Source: Ignelater luminosus (Eukaryota > Arthropoda > Insecta > Coleoptera > Elateridae). From it: DNA of 64,000 nucleotides. The stretch covers positions 303,145 to 367,144 of the forward strand of contig VTPC01090026.1 in the NCBI GenBank assembly GCA_011009095.1, read 5' to 3'. Of this stretch, positions 10,058-21,190 are shown one piece after another. The stretch's first letter is position 1; each line of letters starts with the position of its first letter. Position numbers and translations under genes: made by a program. The notes beneath the pieces are model-generated. The model did not search any database, was not told the DNA's origin, and saw nothing but the letters and a program-made list of their open reading frames with translations.

Positions 10058-12140
10058 ATGTCGCAACATTCTGTGTCGTTTTATAAGAAAATCGACTAGT
10101 ATTACTCGAACCAAAATAAAAAGAAGCCCTGGACAGCCGCGGAATTAAAGGAAGTAAGTAAATTTTTATTAATATTTAGACATAACCTCTAAATCAACTA
10201 CCGTACGGGAATGGTACGATGTCCGCCATCCGGTGTTTAAAATGCCCCAGACATGAATGGAAACGTGGGGCAATTATTTTAATAAAAAGAAGAGTACCAA
10301 ATAAATTGAGGGAGCAAGTAGATGAAGAGGTTATGTGCATTTAAGGTAGTTAGATAAAAGGCATAATTACTAATTAAATGCTAATTGTACTATGTATACA
10401 GTCTGTTCATAAAGTAATGTCCCAATTAAAAACAAAATAATAAAAATGCAGACTTAAATTACGAAATACGTCGTTATGTAAGAACGGACTATTTTGTTTT
10501 CACAGATAGAAATCCTTGCTAGAAAAATCAGAAGCTATATAAATACGCTTTTATTAATTGAAATCGAGTCATTACTTTATGGACAGACTGTGCATATTCC
10601 TTTTATCGAATAGCATTACATAGACACGATCCCTTTATCGACTTCCTCCTTCAATTGTACTTAAAAATTACTTAACTCTTTCCACTTTTACAGATTGTTG
10701 CGGAAATCTTGTTAGCAAAGCAAACTGTGGGAAAGAAAACCCGTAGACAGTACCATTTGTTATCTTTGTATGATGTATTGGAAATTGCAGATAAACAAAT
10801 CGTAATTTAAAAACAAAAACCTTGTGAGGATAATCATGTCTCGATTGTTGGCTATGAAGACTTATTTAACGTCTTACGGTCATGATGGTAGAGATAAAAT
10901 GATTCACGCGTTACAAACGAAATATGTTGGGAGATATGCAGTTGAAAAAGTTATCGAGGCATGTGAAGCGTGCTAAAAGAATAGAAACAAGAACTATGCC
11001 AATTTGACAATCAAACCGATCATTTCCACAAATTTTAATTCTAGAGCACAGATGAACTTGATGGATTTTTAATCTTGTCCAGACAACGATTACAAATGTT
11101 TATTGAACTACCAGGACCACCTAACAAAATTTTTATTCGTCCGAAGCATCCTCAATCACAGGGAAATGTCGAAGGAAGCAATCAGGATATGGAGAACAAG
11201 CTAAGGGCTTGGATGCATGACCACAAATTGGTCTTTAGGGTGTTACTTCGTTCAATTCCAGAAAAATAGTTTCTTACATTAAGTCATTGGATGTACGCCA
11301 TACAAGGCTTTATTCGGAGTTGACCCCAAAGTAAGACTTTCTTCTGAAAACCTCCCTAGAAATCTGTTGGATCCAATTGAAAATGAAAATAATTTGGCTC
11401 ATTTGCTGGAAATGCCGAATGAGGAAATTGAGAATCTACAAGAGATAGATTCGAATAATTAGATTGAAGTTCTGCATGAAGATCTAAAAGAAAGTGGATG
11501 TGGGACGGTCGGTAAAGAGACAGGTGAAATACTACAAGAACTATTCCCTGATGTAGATTGCCAAGAAAAACTTGTGTCAGATCTCGTTTCAGAAATAACA
11601 AACATAGCAGAAGCAAATATCCAAGACGAATAGATATATGTATGACATGATATCCTGAAAGTGGGGGCTAATGTGCGTTATGTCGGAATGAAACGTCAAT
11701 CGGAGACAATAGAAGTGGCGCAAGTCAGGATCAGAAACGGGCAGTACAAAAATTCTGTCAAATACGGCAAAGAAAATTGGTTCATGTGTGGACAAGATTG
11801 ATAGACGTCCTTCTGATATGCAAAATTTGATATGTGGTATTACTGATTACAAAAATGGTGTATATCGAGTAGGATGTTCGGCTGGACGTAGTATTAAATC
11901 TTGATTAACCGAACAGATTTAATACGTGTCAACGAACAATTTCTTACGGTAGATAATATCCCCCAGAACTTTCTATCTAAACATGAAGTCGTGCAGTCCC
12001 TATCACTGGCAAGGATATTTTAAATTGCCGTGTAAACCTGCAAAAAACAAACTAACTAATAGATGCATGTTACAAAAGGAAAGTGCTTTGTAATTCAAGA
12101 TGCCACAAAAGTACAACCTGCGCCAACAAGTAGCAGTTTT
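10058..12140 (+). pseudogene. Ginger/KRBA2-like integrase, internally deleted
   Basis: A start MSQHSVSFYKKID at 10058 and a lysine-rich stretch precede a likely GT-AG intron. The readable core has an H2C2-type zinc region (YGHDGRDKMIHAL then EACEAC, 10876-10976), the integrase start MDF-SCPDNDYKC with YQDHLTKFLFVR (11060-11135), then directly KHPQSQGNVEGSNQDMENKL (11145-11205) with the catalytic Glu in NVEG. The second catalytic Asp and about 60 residues around it are deleted between these blocks. YKALFGVDPKVRLSSENLP follows (11300-11355), then an acidic linker, and a Cys-rich end VLCNSRCHKSTTCANK (about 12090-12140) like the CRC-type tail of this family. Multiple stops are present. Confidence 0.65.
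10399..10590. mobile_element. TA-type MITE inside the Ginger-like element
   Basis: A 192-bp segment with near-perfect inverted ends: CAGTCTGTTCATAAAGTAATG at the left and, on the opposite strand from the right, CAGTCTGTCCATAAAGTAATG. The left flank is TA; the right flank reads TG, so one copy of the presumed TA duplication has mutated. The ends look like those of a Tc1/mariner element. There is no coding capacity. Confidence 0.7.
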
Positions 12141-12284
12141 TTAAGAACAATTTATTACGTACATGATTCTTATATTTGTTTTTATTTTGTTTTGGTACTC
12201 TGATATATTTTTGTAATAAAGAACAGTAAGAAAATATGCCAAAATAATTAACAAAACGTGATTGTTTACTTAAATAAGTTATTA

Positions 12285-12498
12285 CGGGGAACGACTGAAT
12301 TAGGCAAACAACATAACTGAGACTCGTTCGGGCAATTCCGGCGCTTGCCTGAAATAAACCAGCTATTACTGGGAATAGCTGAAATCTTCAGTCAACTGAA
12401 ATCAACTGAACCACTGTGACTTTTTCACTGTTTGCCTGCGATCCTTGTACTACCTAGGCATGACCGGTATTGACGGAGCTCAGTGTTTGCCGCCGACA
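12285..12498 (-). repeat. right terminal inverted repeat of the Ginger-like element
   Basis: The inverted partner of 9793-10010. It ends GTGTTTGCCGCCGACA. Minus-strand LINE sequence resumes immediately after it. Confidence 0.65.
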
Positions 12499-13665
12499 TA
12501 TACATTAGCTGCTTCGTCGGTTCCAACTACTCTCGTTATTGTAAACAGAGTATCTAAAGTTATTTTCACTTCCTTTAGCTCTACGGTAAGTTCTTCTTTT
12601 TCAGAAACAGAAGCTAAAGCGTTCGTACACAATATTATGAAATAATGTGTAGGTTTCTTTGGCCGTTTCACATTTTACAAGAGAAGACCAGTTCAGGTTC
12701 CTTAGTGCTTGTTTAAAAAAGTAAGTATTTTTGTCATTATATTGTCTAAATTCAATTTCTTTCTTTTGGATTTCAGGTTTATTAAGTAGACAGATTTCAA
12801 CTGCTTGTGCTAAATAATCTGCTATAAGAAGATTTAATGTTATTTTATTAGAAATTTTTGTAGAGTGAATATTTGTAAAAATATTGTCTACACAGCTTGA
12901 AGGGTTTTGTGTAACCCTTAACGCTTTCTTAAATAATGTGTTTAACCCATGAGTATTTCTGCTAAAATAATTTATTATTTTGTATCCTTTAACATTTATT
13001 TTGCTTATAGTATCTGCTGCGACCCAATCGTTTTTCATTGCACATATTGATGTGCTTTTTATCTTTCCATGTACAGTTCTTTTCGACTTTTTGCAATCAA
13101 ATTTGTTTGTTTTTAATCATTCGGTTCTGTTCGTATATTGTCTTTTTTACATAATCGATCTGTTTCTTTCTCTTTATTAATTTTATCCAAACTATTATTT
13201 TTAAACGTTTGTTTTCTTAAGTTTTCTTTTTTTTAATTTTTGAAAATTAAAAGTTGTTTATTTTTATTATCACTAGGGGAAGATGTTGACCGTGTTATAC
13301 GACTTTCAAACATGGTTTGAATCTCAGGTGCAATTTTTAAATTTGAGTTAGAAATTAAATTACTTTTTCAATAATTTTTTATTCTTCTCGTCGAATTATT
13401 AAACAGATGTAAACGATATTCAATTTTTTTGTTCAATTCATTAACCTGAACGTCCTTGTTTCTTCTTCTATAGTTATCACAAAACCGTTTTAAATTTAGT
13501 TAATGATGCTCTAGACTTATTTCCGTGAATTTAAATGAACTACACGAATAATGCAGCGTATTTTGTTACAATTTGCTAAACAAGCAAATGTTTTTTTGTT
13601 GTTTTCGCTTTTTCCGTTACAATTTACACAAACTACGTATTTACTGTTCGCCATCTTAAATATTT
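12499..13665 (-). pseudogene. LINE 5' block: ORF1-like start and post-endonuclease region
   Basis: The ATG at 13654 (minus) opens MANSKYVVCVNCNGKSENN, a Cys-containing start that may be a zinc-finger ORF1. Stops follow within about 45 residues. The 145-codon open stretch 13038-12601 reads NPSSCVDNIFTNIHSTKISN, DYLAQAVEI and FFKQALRNLNWSSL, which are the landmarks (SCIDNIF, LSDHxAQ, R.LN..NW) just downstream of the LINE apurinic endonuclease. Only about 600 bp separate it from the ORF1 start, so most of ORF1 and the endonuclease are deleted. Confidence 0.6.
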
Positions 13666-14126
13666 ATACAGGAATTTTAACTTTGATTATTCCATCTGCT
13701 AGAGTTAATTAACTTCCATTTCTTCTTATTGAAGTTACAATTAGCTAATTTTATTCCTCTAGATTTATTGTTTCAGTTTATTATTTTCATTCTTCGCAAA
13801 TTTTTCGCCACTTCGATTTGCTATCGTGCCTTTAGACTTTCTATCTTTGGGTGGTTTTCATTCTGTTATCATTATTAATGGATTTGATAGTTTAGAACAC
13901 ATAACATTCACCTAAAACGCTAGGTTTCTATGTATCTTATTGTTCCTAGCTTTGTGATGCTGTAGCTAATTATATTTGAGTGAACCGTAATGTTCAGAGT
14001 TGTATATTGAACAAGTGATTAAATATACAACTTTGTTGCATTAGCTATTATTTGTTGTGTAGGAGGGTGTTGTTTGATTTTGTAATTTTAAGTGGTAAAA
14101 TAGTGGTTGCGTAGATACGGCGTAAC

Positions 14127-15665
14127 ATGGAAACTGAAGAGTCGATAGGGACCACATCAGGCGAGAATAACGGGTAAGAATTTATTCAGTGCAAATTTAT
14201 GTAAGAAAGATTTTCTAGAACCTAACCTGACTTTCTCCAACTTCCAGTAATTTAATTGATACTCAGCCAGGCACATCTGGCTTAAATTATAATGGGCCTA
14301 CCAATTTAAGTGTGAAGGCTGATTAGTGATTACGAAAGCGAGGGAGAATCTAAAACAGATCCATTTTGGAATGGTTATGATTTGGATAACGATAAGAAAT
14401 AGTTCCGGAATCGAACAGTGCTGAAATCTCTGAAGTTAGTTCTGAGTTTCCTGATAATAATTTAGACGAAGAATAAATATTAGATTTCGATCCAATAGAA
14501 GGTACTTCAGTAGACATTCCAACAAGTGAAAAAAAATCAGCATTCAAAAGCGGACTAGAAAACGAACACAAAATGGGCTTGTAACATTAAACAAAAAAAA
14601 TATAACCGTGGGGAGGAATACATATCAGCAAGAAAAAAAGTAGTTCCTGCCAGAACAATTAAAAACCCCAAAGACTGCATGAAGAACTGCTACTTAAAAT
14701 GCGCATAAAAAATAACTAATGAAGAAAAGAAGACTATTTTTAAGCATTACTACTTCTTAGAGAATGTATCTGAAAAAAGAATGTTTAATTTGGGAACAAC
14801 AAAGCAACTGGAACCTGACAGAAGGAGAGAAAATAAGAACAAACATAACTCAAGAAGAAGAGCAACATACAAATATTTCTTTACAATTCGGGGCTGTAAA
14901 ATACAAGTGTGCAAGAATTTCTATTGCGGAACACTTTCGATTAGCCAAAGACTAATCTATACGGCCCACGCAAAAAAATCTAAAGCAAGTGACATTTCCA
15001 AGGATAACCAGTGGGGAAGACATACAAAAAACAAAATTTCTGAAAAGAGTAAGAAACTGGTTATGGAACATATTAGATCCTTTCCACAAGTAGATTATCA
15101 TTGTCGTAGATCCTCCACTAATAGACAATATCTAGACTCAGTCTTCAATTCAAAAGCTGTATGAACTCTACGTCACAGAAATGAACGAAATTGACGAAAC
15201 TCCTGTAAAGGAGACTATGTATAGATCAATTTTTTGCAATAATTTTAATTTATGTTATGTAATATCTGTGAAGAAATTGAGCTAACGAAAAAAACAAAGG
15301 GTAACAGAAGAAAAAAAAGTCAAGTACGAATCGCATATTACAGAAAAATCTGCTATGAGGATAGAACGCAATAAAGATCGAGATGATAAAGCCAAAGTCG
15401 TTCTATGTTTTGATTTACAAAATGTTATTAGCTGTCCTAGAGCTGAAATCGAGTAATTCTACTATAAATCAAAACTCTCTGTATACAATCTCACAGCTCA
15501 CTTTTCGATAAACAGAAAATTGTCTTGCCTTCTACCACAATAGAAGCAATTCGAGCCAGGTTACCTTACATGCCAGCAATCGACAGACAGTACTTCGAAA
15601 GCGTAATCCCTGCACTTCCAGAATCGTCAAAGAAGAGAGGGAAGAGATCTAATCGTTCAACTTAA
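14127..15665 (+). pseudogene. GQN-family DDE-like protein, copy 1 (decayed, with intron)
   Basis: METEESIGTTSGENNG is followed by an intron at 14174-14247 (GTAAGA...CTTCCAG) that rejoins in phase to NLIDTQPGTSG, so the start is well supported. An acidic linker follows, then KCA-KITNEEKK, YKYFFTIRGCKIQVCKNFY, CGTLSISQRLIYTA, WGRHTKNKISEKSK, HIRSFPQVDYHCRRSSTNRQYL (open frame 14781-15164), VVLCFDLQNVISCPRAEIE with the presumed first catalytic Asp (15390-15450), FYYKSKLSVYNLTAHF (15460-15505) and the end IEAIRARLPYMPAIDRQYF...STESS-like tail to 15665. This order matches an abundant, mostly unnamed insect protein family with an RNase H-like fold. The part between the first Asp and the C-terminus is deleted. 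It is dead. Confidence 0.55.
14174..14247 (+). other. 74-nt GT-AG intron
   Basis: Donor GGGTAAGAAT, acceptor CTTCCAG. Splicing joins GAATAACGG to TAATTTAATTG, giving an uninterrupted frame (ENNGNLID). Confidence 0.55.
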
Positions 15666-16029
15666 AGTATGTTATAAGGTTAAGTAAAAAGATTTAAAAA
15701 CCACAACGTTTTATGTTACTACAGTATTAAAAGAGTTCCTGTATTTTGCTATTTCAGAGTTGTATGTTATTTTTTGATAAAGAGTTAATAAAAAGTTTTT
15801 CAGAAATTAACTGATTTTTCTTCATAGTAGAACTTCTTAAAGAGGGACCTAATCATTATTAAAGTTTAATGGTAACAGTTGGAAGAATATTAGTATTTTT
15901 ACCCACCTAGATATTTAGACCCTAATATCTCAGAATAGTTATTGTGCAACATACATTATAACACCTAGCGGACGTACTGTCGAAACGCATTATCCAAATC
16001 AACAAAAACATTGCAAATCATAATAAGTT

Positions 16030-17340
16030 TAAAACTGCTTACTACTTCCAAAATGAGAAAATTCCAAAATCAATCATATACAAAGTTATGCAAAGATATG
16101 ATACCTTAAAATAAGATAACTACAAAAAGACTTCTGACCGTACATTGTCTGTGAGCACTGTTAATAATGTTCTTTCATATTGAAGACAAAAAAAATCGCA
16201 AAGTACTTTCCTAACCAGACATTGCCCACTGTTTATTGTACCAAAAAGGTTACGCATTATTTGTAACAAGAAATTACTTTTATATCGAAATTTGAAAATG
16301 CTCTTAATGTTTTTAAAGTGAGAGTATCGAACGATTATGGGCCCTATGCAAAAAAAAATATTCAAAACGTACTGTTACTCCGACAAATCTTGTTAGATTA
16401 ATAGTTTGTTTTCTCTGAATTTTTTTAACACGGCTCAAACGTTTTTCATTTTTAATAATTCCTTTATTTTCAATATATTTTTCAATAATTCATATTATGA
16501 TGCTCTTACTCGTTGAGTTTATTCCATACTATCAATGTTCCTAAATCGACACTTTTTCGAAAATTTAAGGAAAGTATTAATACACAGAGAATAAAAAATT
16601 CGCAGATCAAAATAAACAGGCCCGTTTACCATTTTGTTCTAGATGAAACCTAATGGATATCTTAAAGATCAGTGTACTACGTGCATATACATAGATGACA
16701 AATGGTTCTATTGAATCAAAGAAAAACTTTCATATTATGTCACTTTCAATAAAGATTTGCCCAAGTGTCTGTCAAAAAACAGCACTTTGACAGAGAAATA
16801 GAGACCTGGCCATTTATTGATACACAACCAGCTCATCGTAACAGCAAAAATCGGGCAAGAGGAACATTAGTCACAAAAAATATCGAATAATAGTGCAAAA
16901 TATGTTGCCAGCTGTAAGAAGTAAATTTCCGATTGCATATAAAAAAAAGTCTATCTTTATTCAACAAGATAACGTCAAACCTCACTTTAGTAAAAATCAT
17001 GCAGATTTATTGGTAGAAGGATCAAGAAATGGTTGGTGTATTTGAATTATATGTCAGCCACCTAATAGTCCAGACCTAAACGTTTCGGATCCTGGGTTTT
17101 TCAATTCAATCCAATAGCTACAACACGAAGCTTCCCCAAAAAGCTATTGAGGATGTAATGTGTATAAATGACCTTCCACAAATGAAATAAAAATAAACTT
17201 GGCAACGTGTTGGCAAAAGGTGGAAATAATTACGTAGTTCCACACATGAACAAATAAAAACTTCGCCGTTAGGGAATACTGCCAATATCTCTCATGTGTC
17301 GTAAAGATGAACTTAACACAGGGTGGCAAAATATTACAAT
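16030..17340 (+). pseudogene. mariner-type transposase remnant, DD39D spacing
   Basis: The text reads LKNEKIPKSIIYKVMQRYDTL at about 16050-16110, a helix-turn-helix-like start. It later gives CTTCIYIDDKWFY (about 16675-16712), matching HIDEKWFY with the first catalytic Asp, then IFIQQDNVKPHFSKNHADLL (about 16950-17015), and NGWCI-IICQPPNSPDLNVSD followed by PGFFNSIQ (17030-17105). Counting residues between the Asp of QQDN and the Asp of NVSD gives 39, with one stop inside. That is the DD39D pattern, not the DD34D of classical insect mariners. Frames change several times and no terminal repeats were found. Confidence 0.65.
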
Positions 17341-17344
17341 GCAA

Positions 17345-20000
17345 TAAATTGGAAGAGACTACTAAAGTTAGTATCTAGAAATAATGAGACCGCTCAACAA
17401 GGTAAACCAGTTCAAGCCGATAACGTTATCTTGAAGGCGACTTGCGCAAACAAAAGCAAAAAGCATAAATTAAATAAAATCCCTTTTGTGTACGTAACAC
17501 TACCTTTTGTTGTGTTACAGAAACTGCAGAAAAGATCATAACAGTCTGTAATCAACATTTTTAGCTATACGTGGCATAAAACGATCGAGACTGTAAAGAA
17601 AGGTTTTGAGAAGGGAATCTGGAATCTTTTAAAGATCTGAGATCAGTTCAGATTGAATAGAATAAAAGCAGATGTTTAGAGACAGTTTCTAAATTTATAG
17701 AAGGGTACACCGTAAATAAGACAAATCATTTTATATGTAGCTTAAATTGGACTTATTTTTAGTCTACCTTCTCCGGAGAAAAAAACAGTTCTAAAGACAG
17801 AAAGCACCAAGTCTAAAGTTTCATAAATTCGAAATTTCACTATTTTTGATCATTTCAATTTTTATTATGATCAGGATGAAAAGTCTTGCTTACAGCTACA
17901 AATTAAAAAATACTACATTGTTGCTATTCGAACAATATTTGAAGAGTAGGAACAAATATCCAAACCTATAATACTCAAAACGTTTTGTGACTTAGGCATA
18001 TTTTGCACTGAGCTCTTCATTTGCAGTTAGAAGGTGGTGATTCGCATCAACGTTTGAACTCTAGATGGTAGAACGTCTTGCAACGTTTTCGTTATTTTGT
18101 TTTGGCCTAAGAACATGAAGAATTTTGTTGTTGTTAGGACGTCATGGTATATTCTTATTAGTACTTAAATTTTGAGGTTGCTGTGTATGTTCATCTAATG
18201 TATGGCACTAAAACATTTCTGCTTGCTAACCTTTGCACTGAAATTTAGTTTTTCTTAACTCATCGAACGACAGTTGATTTTTTATTTTTATTTGATTTTT
18301 TAGTTGAGAATAGTACACATTGATGTGTGACTACACGGTTTTCATTTTAAAAGGAGTGTGTGCTGATTGTGCTGTTTTTTGTTTCGCTTAGTGCCCATGG
18401 ATGGAGAGCCAAATTTTCACAAAAGTTTTATAAAGTTCACAGATACAATACTAAGATTCTAAGTAATATAGATGAAGACGTCAATGGTTATTTGTGTTAC
18501 AAGAGAAACAAGCGATAGCAAGAACACTTTCCAAGTTTCACATATGATTGTTTTACACCTGGAATCTCTTGTATACAAAAACATTTCCAAGCAAAAAAAC
18601 AAGGGAAATTGAACAACAAGAGGCACAATCGCTATTTTGCATGCCGTGAGAACATATTGCGTATGCGAATTGCCCCAAAATTAACAATGATTATCAAAAT
18701 AGTGCTGGCCAACTATATTCAGACGCAGACAGAATTTCAAATAAATGATAAAATTGACATTTGAGGACGGTCAAGAGGTACAATCTCAAGAATAATTGGA
18801 ATTTTAGCTTAATTCGTAAACCTAATGTTTCAGAATCGCACTCCTGCTTTATGAATTTACAGTTAGGCTGATTTTGTTATCAAATATAATAAGGAAACCG
18901 CCCTTGTGTAAAACGTGCCACTATAACACACTTTTTTACTTGCTAAAGCAATCACCAGTTGAATTTTTAAATTAAAATATTGTCATCTAACTTATAAGCC
19001 ACTTTAGACACTCATCTATCGTCTATAGACAATCATGAATGTGTGCATACAAATAAATTAATTATTCACTCTCCACGTTGATCAAATAAATGGAAACAAT
19101 AAACTTGATATGGCTAGAACATTGTAGTAATCAAAACCATAAATACATCTATACGCAATGATAGAAATAAATAGGCTAGAATAGAGCACGTTAAGTAAGT
19201 TTTTCAGTGTTTTTGTCTCCCAATAAACTTTCCACATTATTTTTCTCTCAGCTAATGGTTTAAACGTAATCTTAATTTGTGTTTCTCCGCGAAATATGAG
19301 TTTAGTTTGACAATATTATTACATAATATGGAGCAAATACTCTTGTTATTTTCTATCCTAAACCTTTTTTAAGTAAAATGATGACACGCTGGGTTATCAA
19401 TGTTATGTTACGTAAACTTTTCTGCAGAAGAGAAGGACTAGCAGTTGAAGGAAAGCAGTGAAGAGTGAACAATTCAAGGATCGATGCAATTGATTCCTAC
19501 AACAAAATTTTTAATGCTGGGCTTAGAAATTTCATGGAGCTTTTATTGTATGAAGTAAAAAACTTTTAACACTTTCTGAATTTTCTTCTCAACTTTGATT
19601 AGATTATACATTCAGTGGCGTGCTGCAGAACTATGCTGGAAATTCTGGCTTTCTTAAAACAAGTAGTTTTAAAACCTTTTTCTAACAGTTTTCGAAATTA
19701 TGTATGGTAACTTTCATCTTTTGTCTTATACTTTTGCATTCCACGGAACTTATACGAAGTGATAAAATCGTGTATTTTCCTTCTAAAGTTCTCTTTCTAC
19801 TTTCATATCAAAAACAAATCGTTAAGCATGAAGTATTGATTCTTTGCGTGAGAAAGTCGTTAACGTTTGGTCTCCAGTACAATTAATGTCTATAACTACC
19901 TAACAAGTGGAGAACTTTCTCTCTTTAATTTTTTTGCAAAGTTGTGTACGAACAGACTAATTAGACCTCTAAGAATGATATTTTTATTCTTTGTTTTTTG
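17345..20000. other. AT-rich stretch without recognisable genes
   Basis: The frame at 17323-17541 is open for 72 codons just past the mariner remnant. It is Lys- and Asn-rich, without a motif. At 18390-18760 a plus-strand frame (DEDVNGYLCYKRNKR, NNKRHNRYFACRENILRMR) has a coding-like look but I cannot assign it. I find no terminal repeats. Confidence 0.4.
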
Positions 20001-20005
20001 TCTCT

Positions 20006-20189
20006 AAAAAACTTTTGTTTTATTATAGAACTATTATTACACTTTTATATGTCTGGGTTAGTTTTCTCCATGCGCGTATACCTAGAAAGAGCGGACGGAA
20101 ATGTCATCTATAAAATGCGTAAAGATAGATTTAGATCCGTAATTCACCTTCAACATAGCCAGCACCCCAGAAACAGGGACAATTACTAA
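20006..20189 (+). other. short unassigned open frame, possible exon or element fragment
   Basis: It follows a T-rich tract ending TTTTATTATAG, an acceptable splice acceptor. The frame continues SMRVYLERADGNVIYKMRK, then Arg- and His-rich residues, and stops at 20189. Its amino-acid content is protein-like and not just AT-driven. I do not recognise a family, and the palindromic MITE begins about 190 bp later. Confidence 0.25.
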
Positions 20190-20380
20190 AATTCAAAAAT
20201 TTAACTATGACTTTATTGCATTAAATTTAAATTCCATTTTTGTCGATGCAAATTTGATCGGTTGCTGAATGAAGCTTTGTGTTGAGGTGACCAGCGCTTA
20301 TGAATTTGTTGCTACCCAAATAACCATTTGAACTACGTAGGTACTATTTTGCCTGCTGGGAATTTTGAATTTCATTTAGT

Positions 20381-20560
20381 AGATTAAAAGGCCGGATTGC
20401 ACAAAGCTTTGTTAAATGTTTATCGATTGGTCAACCACTTGATCAATTGATTAACTAATCAGAAGTAGTGAAATATCCAGACTTATCCAATCAGATCAGC
20501 TAATCAACTGATCAACTTGATCGATGAACAAATTATTTTTGTGCAACCGACCTGTAATCT
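20381..20560. mobile_element. palindromic MITE
   Basis: A 180-bp segment that folds back on itself. The left arm runs AGATTAAAAGGCCGGATTGCACAAA and, read on the other strand, the right arm runs AGATTACAGGTCGGTTGCACAAA. Further in, both arms carry ATCGATTGGTCAA/ATCGATCAAGTTGATCA-type words with many TTGATCA and TGATTA repeats. No coding capacity. The superfamily is not clear. Confidence 0.6.
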
Positions 20561-20639
20561 GTCAGACTGAAAACTGCAGTCTTACTTTGGATAAGCCTTT
20601 AGATTATGATGGCATAGGCAATTGTAAATAAAACGGTAA

Positions 20640-21190
20640 GAACAAGAACAAAATCTGCTAAAGTCGACTTTCTCTATTTAATCGATTTATACAACGACAT
20701 GATGACAAATTGTCATTACGTCAGCCTACTGGAACATCGGTTGCTAGAGGCTTTAAGGGAGACATAACAGATGCATTTTTTGATATGTAAGAAACAAATT
20801 TAAAAAACTACCAGCTTCATATGTCACGCATATTCATTGTTGACAACAGTGCAAAGTTTTAAAATTATTGCTCTCATAGGAAATCGGCAAATCAGTGCGT
20901 TAACATCAGCAAAACGATTTAATGATCATTTCCCGTAAGAAGCTCCAGCAACAACTCGCAAGAAAGGCCCTATCTGCCCCGATCGTTAAATGCCAGCAGT
21001 TAAGATGGATACATCAGAAAAGTATTCGTACAGTGGTTTGATCATTTTGTATGAGTTACAAAATCATCTTCAGAGTATAAACCGCTAAAATTGCAACGAG
21101 TGGGTTATATTCAGCCAGTTGAGAGATATACTCAGATTTTGACCTTGAAGTCGTCGAGACAGAAGATAGCAACTTTTTTACATCTGGTTC
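20640..21190 (+). pseudogene. pogo/CENP-B-like transposase fragment
   Basis: About 20710-20790 reads LSLRQPTGTSVARGFKGDIT then DAFFDM, the start of the DDE_1 region of pogo-type transposases (LSLRxPexTSxARA). It is followed by NYQLHMSRIFIVDNS, where the usual IFNVDE motif has lost its Glu, and, after frameshifts, DGYIRKVFVQWFDHFV (about 21005-21055), matching SGWM...F..WF.HF. The N-terminal helix-turn-helix and the second half of the catalytic domain are absent. Confidence 0.6.

Larger units (their letters stand above)
9793..12498 (+). mobile_element. Ginger-like integrase transposon nested in the LINE
   Basis: Roughly 210-bp inverted repeats bound a 2.7-kb element. Reading inward, the left end has AGTCAGCGGCAAACACTGA and the right end TGTCGGCGGCAAACACTGA. 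Both continue with matching blocks (CGTCAATCCAGG against CGTCAATACCGG, then GATTTCAGTTATTCCCAGTA against GATTTCAGCTATTCCCAGTA, then TTGCCTAATTCAGT in both). The TGT...ACA tip and an integrase gene inside fit Ginger elements. The flanks are minus-strand LINE on both sides. The coding region lacks the middle of the integrase, so it is dead. Confidence 0.7.
3466..13665 (-). mobile_element. Non-LTR retrotransposon (LINE), split by two nested transposons
   Basis: Three minus-strand blocks read as one LINE in the correct order: an ORF1-like start and post-endonuclease region (12499-13665), the N-terminal half of reverse transcriptase (9207-9792), and the C-terminal half plus the 3' end (3466-4393). 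A piggyBac sits between the last two blocks, with TTAA at both ends. A Ginger-like element sits between the first two. The 3' end is an AT microsatellite-like tail (ATTATAATAATAAATTT on the plus strand), as in CR1/L2/Jockey-type LINEs. The blocks total only about 2.7 kb, so much of ORF1 and the endonuclease is missing, and stops and frameshifts are frequent. The clade assignment is by motif reading only. Confidence 0.75.

Noticed and set aside
12601..13038. Independent host gene of 145 codons
   Set aside because: Its blocks (SSCVDNIF, DYLAQAVEI, LRNLNW) are standard LINE post-endonuclease text, and it is in line with the other LINE blocks.
16120..16365. 81-codon minus-strand frame
   Set aside because: It lies opposite the mariner remnant and has no motif.
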